A program made the translations under genes and the position numbers. Below the pieces are notes generated by a model that saw only the letters and a program-made list of their open reading frames with translations, was not told the origin of the DNA and did not search any database. DNA of 64,000 nt from Achromobacter ruhlandii (GTDB taxonomy: Bacteria > Pseudomonadota > Gammaproteobacteria > Burkholderiales > Burkholderiaceae_B), in the NCBI RefSeq assembly GCF_902859695.1, contig NZ_CADIJL010000004.1, forward strand, positions 62,001 to 126,000, written 5' to 3'. Positions 17,862 to 27,008 of the stretch are shown here, piece by piece. Within the stretch, counting starts at the first letter, position 1, and every line of letters starts with the position of its first letter.

Positions 17862-20291
17862 ATGAACCACGAGCTTCCCTGGGTCGCCGAGCGCGTCCGC
17901 GTGTTCCGCGAGTCTGATCCCGAGTTCGCCCGCTGGGCGCGCGGCCACGGCCCCATCACCCACAACGATCTCACGCAACTGCGAGTCCACGATCTCGCAC
18001 AGGTGCTGGTTGCCGAAGGCAAGGCGAGCGACACAACCGCGGTGTATCGCACGCTTTGGGCGGCGGACCGCCTGGCCGTGGCAGGCATGTGGTTGACGGT
18101 TCACATGACCTATGCCGACCGGGTCTATCCCGATGGCCGGGGGATGAGAGCCGAGGATTTCAAGGAGACGCCGGAGGGGCATACCGGTGGGTCGCTGAAC
18201 ATCGTGCCGGCCTATGTCGGCTACCTGGCCGCGAACGCGCTCAGTGGGTTGACGCGTGGCTGGTTGATGGGCCAGGGCCATTGCGTCGCGGGCATCGATG
18301 CCTGCAACCTTCTGGTGGGCAACATGACGCCGCGCCACGCCGAGAGATACGACCGCAGCGAAAGCGGCCTCACGCGCTTTGCCCGGGATTTCTATAGCTA
18401 CGCGATCGACGCACAGGGGCGTCCCGCCTCGCCGCTGGGCAGCCACGTCGGCCCGAATACGGCAGGCGGTCTGTCCGAGGGCGGCTATCTCGGCTTTGCC
18501 GAACTGCAGTACGTGCACATGCCCTTGCCCGGCGAGCGGCTGGTGGTGTTCCTCAGCGACGGCGCTTTCGAGGAGCAGCGTGGCAGTGACTGGGCGCCGC
18601 GCTGGTGGCGGGCAGAAGACAGCGGCTTCGTGGCTCCGTTCATGATCCTCAACGGTCGCCGCATCGAACAGCGCAGCACCATGCAGCAGCAGGGGGGCCG
18701 AGAATGGTTCCACCAGCATCTGCGGCTGAACGGCTTCGACCCGATGGAGATCGACGGCACCGACCCCGCCGCGTTCGCCTGGGCCGTTCACGCGATGGAG
18801 GAGCGGTTGTCGGCCTGCGCGGCTGGAGTTTCGCAGGGCACCGTTCAGTACCCGGTACCCCTCCACTACACCATCGCCGAAGCGCCCAAAGGATTCGGCT
18901 TCCCCGGTGCTGGAACCAATGCCGCGCACAACCTGCCGCTGGAGGGGAACCCCCGGGTCGACCAGATAGCGCTTCAGCAATTCAACGAGGGTGCTCGCGC
19001 TCTCTTCGTGCCGTCGCACGAACTCGACGAAGCGGTGGCACTACTGTGCCGGCACGAAGTGCAGCATCGTCCCCTGGAGCGGGACCATGCCCTGGCGCAC
19101 CGCCAGGTGGCGGCCCCCAGACTTCCGGTTCCGCAGTGGCATGTTGCGGGCCAGGGCGAGGTCTCGCCAATGGCGGCACTCGACGGAGCCTTCGCGGCCC
19201 TCGTCCAAGCCAACCCACAGCTGCGTCCGCGGGTGGGCAATCCGGACGAGCTGCGCAGCAACCGCATGGGCCAGACATTGGACCTGCTCAAACACCGCGT
19301 CTTCACGCCCGAACCGGGCCTGGCGGAGGCCGTCGATGGCGCCGTGATCACGGCGCTCAACGAAGAAGCGGTGGTCAGCGCGGCGCTGGGCAACAAGGGC
19401 GGCATCAACTTGGTCGTCTCTTACGAGGCATTTGCCGTCAAGATGCTGGGCGCGCTGCGCCAGGAAATCCTGTTCGCGCGACATCAGGCGCAGGCAGGCA
19501 CACCACCCGGATGGCTGTCGGTGGTCACGGTTGCGACGTCCCACACCTGGGAGAACGGCAAGAACGAGCAGTCGCACCAGGATCCGACGCTGGCCGAAGC
19601 GCTGTTGGGCGAAATGTCCGACACCTCGCGCGTGTTGTTCCCGGTCGATGCCAACAGTGCCGTTGCGGCGCTGCGCGCGGCCTACGCCTCGCATGGCCAG
19701 TTCTGGACGCTGGTCGTTCCCAAGCGGGCCGTCGCCAGCCAGTTGAGTGCCGAGCAGGCCGAACGCTTGGTCGATCAGGGTGGTTGGGTGGTGAAGCCCT
19801 GCGACGCCCCCGACGTGTTGCTGGTTGCCATCGGCGCATACCAGCTACAGCAGGCCCTGCTTGCGGCGCGGCGCCTCGAAGCCGCTGGACATCGGACCGC
19901 AGTGACCTGCGTCATCGAGCCGGGCCGCTTCAGAGCACCCCGCGACGAACGCGAGCAGGACTTTGTGGCCGGCGACCAGGCCTTGCGCGCCCTGTTCCCG
20001 GAGACTGCCGCCGTGCGCGTCATCGTCTCGCACATGCGACCCGAGCCGACGCTGGGCCTGATGCGTCGGATCGATACAGGGGCGCGGCAGACCCGTGCCT
20101 TGGGCTACCAGGCGCGCGGCGGGACACTCGATGTGGCCGGCATGCTGTTCGCGAACCGTTGCACGTGGGCGCACGTCGCGGCGGAGGCCGCTCAAGGGCT
20201 CGGTGTCGATCCGCAGAGCTTGCTGAGCGCCGAGGAGTGGGCGGCCGTGCAGGGGCGTGGCGACCCGCGCGTCATCACGGTCTCGGCTTAA
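17862..20291 (+). CDS. Divergent phosphoketolase-family (XFP-like) enzyme
   Basis: An 809-residue ThDP-dependent protein of the phosphoketolase family. True phosphoketolases split xylulose-5-phosphate or fructose-6-phosphate with phosphate to acetyl phosphate. TPEGHTGGSLNIVPAYVGYL corresponds to the sugar-phosphate-binding region. The ThDP motif is SDG (232-234) with Asn264 about 30 residues later, where family enzymes usually have GDG. ATSHTWENGKNEQSHQDPTL and VSYEAFAVKMLG match the middle and C-terminal domains. Some relatives carry the name xylulose-5-phosphate 3-epimerase in databases. The start at 17862 has AAGGA 8 bases upstream and removes a low-complexity extension. Next to ackA, a phosphoketolase-acetate kinase route is the simplest reading; altered chemistry is possible. 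Confidence 0.82.
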   Translation: MNHELPWVAERVRVFRESDPEFARWARGHGPITHNDLTQLRVHDLAQVLVAEGKASDTTAVYRTLWAADRLAVAGMWLTVHMTYADRVYPDGRGMRAEDFKETPEGHTGGSLNIVPAYVGYLAANALSGLTRGWLMGQGHCVAGIDACNLLVGNMTPRHAERYDRSESGLTRFARDFYSYAIDAQGRPASPLGSHVGPNTAGGLSEGGYLGFAELQYVHMPLPGERLVVFLSDGAFEEQRGSDWAPRWWRAEDSGFVAPFMILNGRRIEQRSTMQQQGGREWFHQHLRLNGFDPMEIDGTDPAAFAWAVHAMEERLSACAAGVSQGTVQYPVPLHYTIAEAPKGFGFPGAGTNAAHNLPLEGNPRVDQIALQQFNEGARALFVPSHELDEAVALLCRHEVQHRPLERDHALAHRQVAAPRLPVPQWHVAGQGEVSPMAALDGAFAALVQANPQLRPRVGNPDELRSNRMGQTLDLLKHRVFTPEPGLAEAVDGAVITALNEEAVVSAALGNKGGINLVVSYEAFAVKMLGALRQEILFARHQAQAGTPPGWLSVVTVATSHTWENGKNEQSHQDPTLAEALLGEMSDTSRVLFPVDANSAVAALRAAYASHGQFWTLVVPKRAVASQLSAEQAERLVDQGGWVVKPCDAPDVLLVAIGAYQLQQALLAARRLEAAGHRTAVTCVIEPGRFRAPRDEREQDFVAGDQALRALFPETAAVRVIVSHMRPEPTLGLMRRIDTGARQTRALGYQARGGTLDVAGMLFANRCTWAHVAAEAAQGLGVDPQSLLSAEEWAAVQGRGDPRVITVSA

Positions 20292-20468
20292 CCCCCTTCC
20301 AGCACGACCCACGACCGGACGCTGATTGCGCCAACGCACTCTGCTTCTTCATGTGCGTTGCCAGGTCGCACTGGGTTCGGATGTCTGACGAATGGCTGTG
20401 GGACCGATGGCCACGTCGCGCCTGAATGTCGTCCTCCCGTGCCAAGTAGCACTTCCTTGTCCGGGCGT

Positions 20469-21071
20469 TCAGCGCGAGGCGTCAACCATTTTCCTGCGCT
20501 GGAGAGGGGATTCGCCAGGCGAAAGCATCCGCGCAATCGCCAACTGAATCGCCCGTCTGCGCGCCTCGTGCTCCTGCGAATCCCTCGCCGCCGGTGCCAT
20601 GCACCACGTTTGCACGACCGTCGCTACCAGTCGCACGATCTCATCAGGCGTGAAATCCGCGGTGATGCGTCCTTCCGCCTGGGCAGCGGTGATGGCCGCA
20701 TGTTTGGCTTCCAGTACGCTGTGACCGGCGGGAAGCAGGAGCACTTCTTGGCCTCGCTCCAGGTGGAACCAGGTCATGAGCCGCCATAGGTGCGGCCGCT
20801 CGGTGAGCAAATCGTAGGTGCGCCCTGCATAGCCGGGAAGATCGTCCGCATCGAAGCGCTCGTCCTGCGCCGCGGCGAGGATTTCCCGGCTGAGCACGGC
20901 GTCGAAGAGAGCCTCCTTGTCCCCGAAATGGACATAAAGCATCGGCTTGCTGATGCCTGCAGCCGCCGCGATCCGGTCAATTCGTGCCCCCGCCAGCCCG
21001 TTCTCGGCAAATTCCCCCAGCGCAGCGTCCAGCAGCATTTGCTGGGTCTCGGCGGGACGTCTCTTGGCCAT
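20469..21071 (-). CDS. TetR-family transcriptional repressor
   Basis: A 200-residue TetR/AcrR protein. The N-terminal helix-turn-helix reads MLLDAALGEFAENGLAGARI ... ISKPMLYVHFGDKEALFDAV. The C-terminal ligand domain contains LWRLMTWFHLERGQE and the family-typical TADFTPDEIVRLVATVV. It diverges from the SDR gene at 21177, with a palindromic operator in the 105-base gap, the usual arrangement for a local repressor relieved by a small lipophilic ligand. It is convergent with the phosphoketolase gene and appears to be a separate unit between the two large blocks. Confidence 0.92.
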   Translation of the reverse strand: MAKRRPAETQQMLLDAALGEFAENGLAGARIDRIAAAAGISKPMLYVHFGDKEALFDAVLSREILAAAQDERFDADDLPGYAGRTYDLLTERPHLWRLMTWFHLERGQEVLLLPAGHSVLEAKHAAITAAQAEGRITADFTPDEIVRLVATVVQTWCMAPAARDSQEHEARRRAIQLAIARMLSPGESPLQRRKMVDASR

Positions 21072-21135
21072 GGGCCGTTACTCCTCAACAACATTTCATC
21101 CGAGCGCCCATCATCGCTTGACACGGGCGCCATTA

Positions 21136-21157
21136 ACTTACAAACTAGTTGGTAAGT
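21136..21157. promoter_or_regulatory. Palindromic TetR operator
   Basis: A 22-base palindrome with outer arms ACTTAC and GTAAGT and an inner AACTAGTT core; only one pair mismatches. It lies between the divergent TetR and SDR genes, just ahead of the SDR ribosome-binding site (AGGAG), where a bound repressor would block both promoters. Confidence 0.75.
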
Positions 21158-21176
21158 AAACCACAGGAGTGCATTT

Positions 21177-22007
21177 ATGTCCAGACATTGGTTCCTCACC
21201 GGCGCATCCAGCGGCATCGGTCGCCATCTTGCCGAAATCATCCTGGCTTCGGGGGATGACCTCACGGCCACCGTCAGGCGTCCCGAGACGCTCGACGACC
21301 TGGCAGCACGCTACGGTGACCAGCTCGTTGTCGAACGGCTCGACGTGACCGTGAAGGGGGACATCGCACCCGTGGTCCAGCGCGCCGAGGCCCGCCGCCC
21401 GGTCGATGTCCTGGTCAACAACGCCGGCGGCGGCATCATCGGCGCCACCGAAGAGTTTTCCGACGCGGACATCGAAGGGCAGATCAGCCTCAACCTGCTG
21501 GCGCCGGTGCACGTCACGCGGGCTTTCATTCTCGCCATGCGCACACGGCGAGCCGGTCGGATCATCCAAATCTCCAGCGCCAGTGGCCAAGGCTCCCTGC
21601 CGACCAGCAGTCTTTACCACGCCGCGAAATGGGGTCTGGAAGGCTTCAGCGAATGCCTTCGCCAGGAACTGGAGGGGTTTGGGGTCTTCGTCACACTCAT
21701 TGAACCGGGCGGCGCACGCACGAGCTTCAGCCGCAATTTGCAGTACGCGCTGGCGAACCCCGCCTATCAGGACACGCCTGCTGGACAGATTCGCGCGATG
21801 TTCGAGAACGCGGGTGACGAGTTGTACACGCTCGATCCGCAGAAGATCGCGCACCGGATCTTCGACACGGCCACGAGCGAGAAGCCACCGCTTCGGGTGG
21901 CGCTGGGCGGTGACGCCTTCGGCGTCATCCAGGCGGCGCTCAAGGGCAGGCTGTCTGCTCTTGAAGCGCAGGAGAGTCTGGCGCGATCGGTGGCCTTCGA
22001 TAGCTGA
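21177..22007 (+). CDS. Short-chain dehydrogenase/reductase
   Basis: A 276-residue classical SDR oxidoreductase. The Rossmann motif is FLTGASSGIGRHLAEIIL, followed by VLVNNAGGGIIGA. The catalytic Ser (QISSASGQGS), Tyr and Lys (YHAAKWGLEGF) are all present, and IEPGGARTSF closes the cofactor site. NADP(H) preference is likely for the TGxxxGIG type with a basic residue nearby, but the substrate cannot be told. AGGAG lies 8 bases before the ATG. It is divergent from a TetR repressor and shares its palindromic operator, so it is probably induced by the compound it detoxifies. It is convergent with the MgtC/DUF4010 gene, 8 bases away. Confidence 0.92.
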   Translation: MSRHWFLTGASSGIGRHLAEIILASGDDLTATVRRPETLDDLAARYGDQLVVERLDVTVKGDIAPVVQRAEARRPVDVLVNNAGGGIIGATEEFSDADIEGQISLNLLAPVHVTRAFILAMRTRRAGRIIQISSASGQGSLPTSSLYHAAKWGLEGFSECLRQELEGFGVFVTLIEPGGARTSFSRNLQYALANPAYQDTPAGQIRAMFENAGDELYTLDPQKIAHRIFDTATSEKPPLRVALGGDAFGVIQAALKGRLSALEAQESLARSVAFDS

Positions 22008-22015
22008 TCGCTGTT

Positions 22016-23278
22016 TCAGGTCAAGCCCAGGGCGACGGCAAAGCCAGCAGCAGCCATGGCCGCGTACGACGGCAGCACTCTCCATGCGAGCGCCCTACCG
22101 GCCAGCGACATCAACAGGACAAGTTTGGTGACCTGATTGACGGATGCGGCGATGAACAAGGCCAGGGTGGCCGAAGCGGCGGTGACGGCGCCCTCGGTCA
22201 CCAGGCGGCCAATCGAGAGCGTGATCGCATCGACGTCCACCAGACCCGAGGCAGCGGCGGTCAGCATGACGCCGGCATCCCCGAAGCGATCGGCAAGAAA
22301 GCGGCCTGCCAGCATCACCGCGGCCAGGAAGGCTGCGAACTGGAGCGCGGAGCGCAGCTGCAATGGGTTGCCAAGCTGAAGTTCGGGCAAGTCGTCGGCG
22401 GGCGACCGCGCTGCCAGGAACGTCCCCAGAACACCGCCAGCCACGGCCATGGCCACGAAGATGACCACCGGGTCCCAGCCGATGCCGGGGGCTGCGATGG
22501 CGACGAGAGCCGCCATGCGCGCAAACATGGCTGCGCAGGCGAGCGCCGCCCCCGCCGCTGCCAGTGGACGCCAGCCTGGCGTCTGCCCGGCCCAGCGCGC
22601 CAACGTGGCCGTGGTGGCGGTGCTCGACACGATCCCGCCGAGCAGCGCTGTGAATACCAGCCCTCGTTTCCTGCCGAGCGAGCGCATCAGGACGAACCCA
22701 GCGAACGACAGCACTGCCAGCAGGACAACGGCCCACCAAAGGCGATAGGGATTCAACGCCTCATAGGGGCCAAAGCCACGATCAGGGAGTACGGGCAGTA
22801 CGACCACGCTGATCAACAGCAACTGCGTGCCGCTGCTGATCTCCGCCTCGGACAGCTTGCCGACGCCGGCGTGCAAGAGCTGCTTGAAACGCAGCAGCGC
22901 CAGCACGACCACGGCGGCGACCGCCGAAACGCGCCAAGCGCCACTGGTCGCCAGCGCCCCGATGGCGAAAGTCGCAAGGGCGGCGACGGACGTGGTCAGT
23001 CCCATCACGGCATGCATATGCGCCGTCACCAGGTAGCCCACCACCAGATACACCCCGACGAGTACGAGCAGCGCGATGAGCATGCCGGCTCCCCAGCGCT
23101 GGGCCAGCAGCCCGCCAAGGCCGCCGAGCAGGCCGATCAGCGCAAAGGTGCGAACGCCCGCGACGCGATGTCCCTCGGGCCGCTCGCGTTGCTGCCATCC
23201 CCGTTCCAGGCCGATCAGAAGTCCCGAAGCGAGTGCCAGCCCGAGCCCGACCAGCGCGGGATCATCGAATTCACTCAT
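22016..23278 (-). CDS. MgtC/SapB-DUF4010 family membrane protein
   Basis: A 420-residue protein with about 12 hydrophobic helices. The N-terminal third has the MgtC/SapB pattern (ALASGLLIGLERGWQQRERPEG, VRTFALIGLLGGLGGLLA), and the rest matches DUF4010 (GLVFTALLGGIVSSTATTATLA, GLVDVDAITLSIGRL). Function is not established; MgtC relatives affect Mg2+ and phosphate homeostasis and the F-type ATPase. It overlaps the GAPDH gene by an ATGA and is the last gene of the long leftward block. Co-transcription with energy and phosphate genes fits a homeostatic role but does not prove it. Confidence 0.85.
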   Translation of the reverse strand: MSEFDDPALVGLGLALASGLLIGLERGWQQRERPEGHRVAGVRTFALIGLLGGLGGLLAQRWGAGMLIALLVLVGVYLVVGYLVTAHMHAVMGLTTSVAALATFAIGALATSGAWRVSAVAAVVVLALLRFKQLLHAGVGKLSEAEISSGTQLLLISVVVLPVLPDRGFGPYEALNPYRLWWAVVLLAVLSFAGFVLMRSLGRKRGLVFTALLGGIVSSTATTATLARWAGQTPGWRPLAAAGAALACAAMFARMAALVAIAAPGIGWDPVVIFVAMAVAGGVLGTFLAARSPADDLPELQLGNPLQLRSALQFAAFLAAVMLAGRFLADRFGDAGVMLTAAASGLVDVDAITLSIGRLVTEGAVTAASATLALFIAASVNQVTKLVLLMSLAGRALAWRVLPSYAAMAAAGFAVALGLT

Positions 23279-24330
23279 CGTCGAACCTGGACGCGGTCGC
23301 GGATGAAATCACGCTGCAGTCCCAGCGAAGCATCGGTGCGCGCCATCGACACCTGGGGATCGGTCTCGATGCCGCTCAAGGCGCGAATGGCATCGATGGT
23401 TTCGGGAATCACGATCGCCTGGTTGAAGACCTGGTAGGTGTAGTACGCCTGATCGCCTTCGACCGAAAGCACGTCCTCCCACAACGCGACCTCCCACAGG
23501 TCGCCGCGCGGGCGGCCGAGATCGGCCATCAGTTCCACCGTGCTGTTGAGGGCCACGAGACCATCCGAGGATCGCACGAACGCGATCCGTGGCGCAGCGC
23601 GAAAGGCCGCCAGCACCTCGTCGCGCGTGGCCGGCCTCGTCAGTTCGACCCACCAGGTGTGCAGGTGGCTGCTGTTGTGCGGCGCCTTGACCGCGATCGT
23701 GACGACGTCCAGGTCCGGGATCACAGTGCGCGCGTCCGGTCCCTGATGGCTGGGGATCGTCTTCTCCGGCACGAGCGTGTTGATGATGCCCTCCGCATGC
23801 GCCTCCCACGGGTCGGAAGCCCGGCGGATCAGCGTCCCGCGGGCTCGCTTGAGCAGGCCCGCTGTCCGAAGCGCCCCGAGGGTGCGCACGATCGACGTCG
23901 TGTTGCAGGACACCACCCGGGTGGAGGTGCGGCCGATCGCGGTTGCGTAGTTCTCCTGCGCGACGAACGAATGACCGGTCAACGCGTGGGACTCGCCGCC
24001 ATGGAAGATGGACTTCACACCGGCAGCGTCGTACGCCCTCTTGTTGACCGCGGCGACTTTCTTGGGTGTGCAATCGACCACGACGTCCGCGTTGGCGAGC
24101 AGGTCGGCCAGATCGCCCGCGACAGGAAGCCCCGCAGCACGCATCGATTGTGCGGCTTCAGCGGTCGCCGCGTAAATCGGGAAAGCGCGCTGCGCGGCCA
24201 CCTGCAGGCGATAGTCGTGCACCACATCCGCGACGCCGGCTAGCGCCATGTCCTCCTGGAGTGCGACCGCATCCGCCACCCGCTTGCCGATCACACCGTA
24301 TCCGTTCACCGCCACTCTGACCTTGTTCAT
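23275..24330 (-). CDS. Archaeal-type (type II) glyceraldehyde-3-phosphate dehydrogenase
   Basis: A 351-residue type II GAPDH, the form typical of archaea and distinct from bacterial GapA. The N-terminal Rossmann motif is VAVNGYGVIGKRVADAV. The catalytic cysteine is Cys142 in VVSCNTTSIVRTLG, with the conserved APHNSSHLHTWWVEL and VPEKTIPSHQGPD stretches that bind substrate and phosphate. Type II enzymes use NADP or NAD and make 1,3-bisphosphoglycerate. Its presence in a proteobacterial cassette suggests old horizontal transfer. It would take glyceraldehyde-3-phosphate released by the phosphoketolase-like enzyme. It overlaps the MgtC gene by 4 bases and lies 27 bases after the UbiB-like gene. 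Confidence 0.9.
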   Translation of the reverse strand: MNKVRVAVNGYGVIGKRVADAVALQEDMALAGVADVVHDYRLQVAAQRAFPIYAATAEAAQSMRAAGLPVAGDLADLLANADVVVDCTPKKVAAVNKRAYDAAGVKSIFHGGESHALTGHSFVAQENYATAIGRTSTRVVSCNTTSIVRTLGALRTAGLLKRARGTLIRRASDPWEAHAEGIINTLVPEKTIPSHQGPDARTVIPDLDVVTIAVKAPHNSSHLHTWWVELTRPATRDEVLAAFRAAPRIAFVRSSDGLVALNSTVELMADLGRPRGDLWEVALWEDVLSVEGDQAYYTYQVFNQAIVIPETIDAIRALSGIETDPQVSMARTDASLGLQRDFIRDRVQVRR

Positions 24331-24357
24331 GCCTGACTCCTTGCTTGATGAGGCGCC

Positions 24358-25980
24358 TCAGCCGCGGCTGCGCGCGATGGAAAACGTGAACCGGATCGCC
24401 AGCGCATAGCCCAGCAGCGCGAGTACCGGCATGTCGCCCCAGCGCGGGCCCACGCCGTGCTGCATCAACAAGCTCGATGCGATGTACAGGCCGAGCGTCA
24501 CGAGCGCCAGCGCGACGCGACGGCCGAGGCGGTCGATCCCGCTCAGCATCCTGGCATCCGGCTTGATCGACAGTTGCAGCAGGTCACCCTGCCGCAAGAC
24601 GCTGTGCAGACGCCGCGCCAGCAGGGAGGGCAGGGCGTGGGCCGCGTTCCCCAGTTCATAGGGCAGACGCTGCGATGCCGCAGACTTGGGCTCGTCGAAG
24701 ACGCCCGTGGTCGTGTGGCGAGAGATGGCTTCGATGATGGAAAACTCGGGTGCCAGCAGGCGCACCGTCCCTTCGAGCAACAACAGGGTACGCGTGAGCA
24801 CGAGGAGGTCCCTGGGCAGCCGGACTTCCTGGGTCCGGCCCGCCGCCACGAGCTGCGCGAGAGCACCTGAGAGCGACCAGTCCTTCAGCGGCCTCTGTGC
24901 GCAGTCTGCGACCAGGGCACGCACGACAGGCACGAACACGGCCCGATCGGTGCCGTCGCCGAGCAGGCCCAGGTCGAGCCAGGCATCGACCACCCATTCG
25001 GCATCCTGCTCGACGAAGGCCAGGGCGAACGCCACCAGCGCCCGCCGCATGTTGCCGTCGACCCGGCCCACGATGCCGAAGTCGTGCAGGCATATGCGGC
25101 CATCGTCCATCACGAAGACGTTGCCGGGATGGGGGTCGCCGTGGAAGAAGCCATCGCGGAAGATCTGGGCGACGTAGCTGTCCACGAGTTTGCCCGCGGC
25201 CGCCACCGCGGTGGACGAAGGCAGACCGTGCAGGTGAGCTCCGTGGCTGAACTGCTGGACCATGACGGTCGGCGTGCACAGGCCGTCCACCACGTCGGGG
25301 ATCACGATGTCGGCAGAGCCGCGCCAGGCGTCGGCGAAACGTCGCACGGAAGCTGCCTCGCGCGACAAATCCATCTCGTAGCGGAAGTTGGCCGCAACCT
25401 CGTCCACGATGGCTGCCAGCCCCCAGCGACGCAGCGAGGGCACGAGCCCCTGCATGACCAGGACGATGCGGCGCAGGATGCGCATGTCGGTCTCGGCCTG
25501 CTCGGCCGCGCCAGGGCGGCGGATCTTCACCACCACTTCCGTCCCGTCCGGCAGGGCTGCACGATGAATCTGGGCGATCGAGGCCGCGGCGAGCGCGTGC
25601 ATGTCGAAGCGTGCGAAGAGCTGCTGCCATGGGCGGCCGAGCGCCGCCTCGACCTCCTGGACCGCCTGCTCGGGAGGAAACGGCGCCACATTGGCCTGCA
25701 GGCTGGCCAGAGCCTCTTGCGCATCGGGCGCCAGAATGTCGGCCCGCAGGCTGAGATGCTGGCCCAGCTTCACGAAGGTCGTGCCCAATCGCTGCAGCAC
25801 TTCGGCGAAGCGGTCGGCCGCCCGGTGGGTATCACAGCGCATCAGGCCCCGGTGCCAGGCCACCCAGAGCAGGAACCCGCTCAGGGCCATAGCGATCTGC
25901 GTGGCCCGGCGCAGCGCCGAGCGTTGCGTTGGGCGGCCCGCAAGACGCACGGTGGAAACGGGGCGGTTCGGTCGCGTCAT
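24358..25980 (-). CDS. AarF/UbiB-family atypical kinase-like protein
   Basis: A 540-residue ABC1/UbiB protein. A short N-terminal hydrophobic segment precedes the KxGQ motif (TFVKLGQHLSLRADIL). The kinase-like core has an invariant lysine (VVVKIRRPG), the catalytic HGDPHPGNVFV and the metal-binding HDFGIVG. Two hydrophobic helices at the C-terminus anchor it to the membrane. UbiB proteins are ATPases needed for ubiquinone assembly and lipid handling. As an extra cargo copy it may help respiratory quinone supply under low oxygen, but this is inference. Its start overlaps the dehydrogenase stop by ATGA, so the two are probably translationally coupled. Confidence 0.9.
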   Translation of the reverse strand: MTRPNRPVSTVRLAGRPTQRSALRRATQIAMALSGFLLWVAWHRGLMRCDTHRAADRFAEVLQRLGTTFVKLGQHLSLRADILAPDAQEALASLQANVAPFPPEQAVQEVEAALGRPWQQLFARFDMHALAAASIAQIHRAALPDGTEVVVKIRRPGAAEQAETDMRILRRIVLVMQGLVPSLRRWGLAAIVDEVAANFRYEMDLSREAASVRRFADAWRGSADIVIPDVVDGLCTPTVMVQQFSHGAHLHGLPSSTAVAAAGKLVDSYVAQIFRDGFFHGDPHPGNVFVMDDGRICLHDFGIVGRVDGNMRRALVAFALAFVEQDAEWVVDAWLDLGLLGDGTDRAVFVPVVRALVADCAQRPLKDWSLSGALAQLVAAGRTQEVRLPRDLLVLTRTLLLLEGTVRLLAPEFSIIEAISRHTTTGVFDEPKSAASQRLPYELGNAAHALPSLLARRLHSVLRQGDLLQLSIKPDARMLSGIDRLGRRVALALVTLGLYIASSLLMQHGVGPRWGDMPVLALLGYALAIRFTFSIARSRG

Positions 25981-27008
25981 GGCTCATCCAACCTGTTGCG
26001 CAGGCGGCCCGCATGCCAGGCTGCGATGTTCGAGATGGTCTCGTCGAGGATGCGCGCGATCGCCTCCGACGTATTGAACCCGACATGCGGTGTCACGAGC
26101 ACACGCGGATGCGTCAGCAGTGGGCTGGATGCCGACCAGCCGGTATCGCAACCCAGTCCGCCGCAGCCCGTGGGCACTTCGGGAGACAGATCCCCTTCCT
26201 GTTCCAGCACGTCCAGTCCTGCTGCGGCGACGGTACCTGCCTCCAGTGCGTGCAGCAGGGCGGCCTCGTCGATGAGCGCACCCCGTGCCGTGTTGATCAG
26301 TACCATGCCCGGTTTCATGCGCGCGAAGGCCTGCCCATCGAGAAGGTGGTGCGTGGCCTGCGTGGCCGGAACATGAAGGCTCAGAACATCGCTGCTTTGC
26401 AGGATCTGCTCCCACGTCACCACGCGGACGCCGGCGATGGGCGCTGCCGTGATGTCGAGCGATGGGGCGAGGGCCGGGTCGTACGCGAGAACTTCCATGC
26501 CGAAGCCCAGGGCGATACGGGCCACGTGGCGCCCGATCCGGCCCAGCCCGACGATGCCCAGCGTCTTGCCTTCCAGCTCGAAGCCGGTGAGGCCGCGGTA
26601 AGCGAACGAACCTTGGCGCGCCCGCTCGTGGGCTTGTGTCAGATGGCGAGCCACGCCCAGCAGCAGCGCGAAGGCATGTTCGGCGACGCTGGCGGACCCA
26701 TAGTCCGGCACGTGGCACACGGCAATGCCGCGTCGGCGGCAAGCCTGCAGGTCGATGTGATCGAAGCCCGCGGAGCGCGTTGCCACGAGCCGCACGCGCG
26801 GCCGCAACCGGAGCACCGATTCGTCAACGCGCGTGCGCACGAAGACGCACAGCACCTCGGTGTCTTCATCGCCGACATCGGATACCACCAGGCGTTCGTT
26901 CTGGACGAAATGCGCGTGCCAGTGGGTCGGAAGCCGTTGCTGCAGCGCGGCCTGGTCCGCCGGTGCGATGTCGGAGAACAGAACGGACAGACGGTTTTGT
27001 GCGGTCAT
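25977..27008 (-). CDS. D-2-hydroxyacid dehydrogenase (D-lactate dehydrogenase type)
   Basis: A 343-residue NAD-dependent D-isomer 2-hydroxyacid dehydrogenase. The Rossmann motif is LGIVGLGRIGRHVARIALGF. Catalytic Arg (LINTARGALIDE), Glu (GLDVLEQEGD) and His (VTPHVGFNTSEA) are all present. The order and spacing resemble fermentative D-lactate dehydrogenases, which reduce pyruvate to D-lactate and regenerate NAD. AGGAGG sits just before the ATG at 27008; an in-frame extension to 27404 was rejected as it overlaps the neighbouring genes and has no family match. ATGA overlaps join it to genes on both sides. Fermentative NAD recycling fits the low-oxygen promoter. Confidence 0.9.
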   Translation of the reverse strand: MTAQNRLSVLFSDIAPADQAALQQRLPTHWHAHFVQNERLVVSDVGDEDTEVLCVFVRTRVDESVLRLRPRVRLVATRSAGFDHIDLQACRRRGIAVCHVPDYGSASVAEHAFALLLGVARHLTQAHERARQGSFAYRGLTGFELEGKTLGIVGLGRIGRHVARIALGFGMEVLAYDPALAPSLDITAAPIAGVRVVTWEQILQSSDVLSLHVPATQATHHLLDGQAFARMKPGMVLINTARGALIDEAALLHALEAGTVAAAGLDVLEQEGDLSPEVPTGCGGLGCDTGWSASSPLLTHPRVLVTPHVGFNTSEAIARILDETISNIAAWHAGRLRNRLDEP

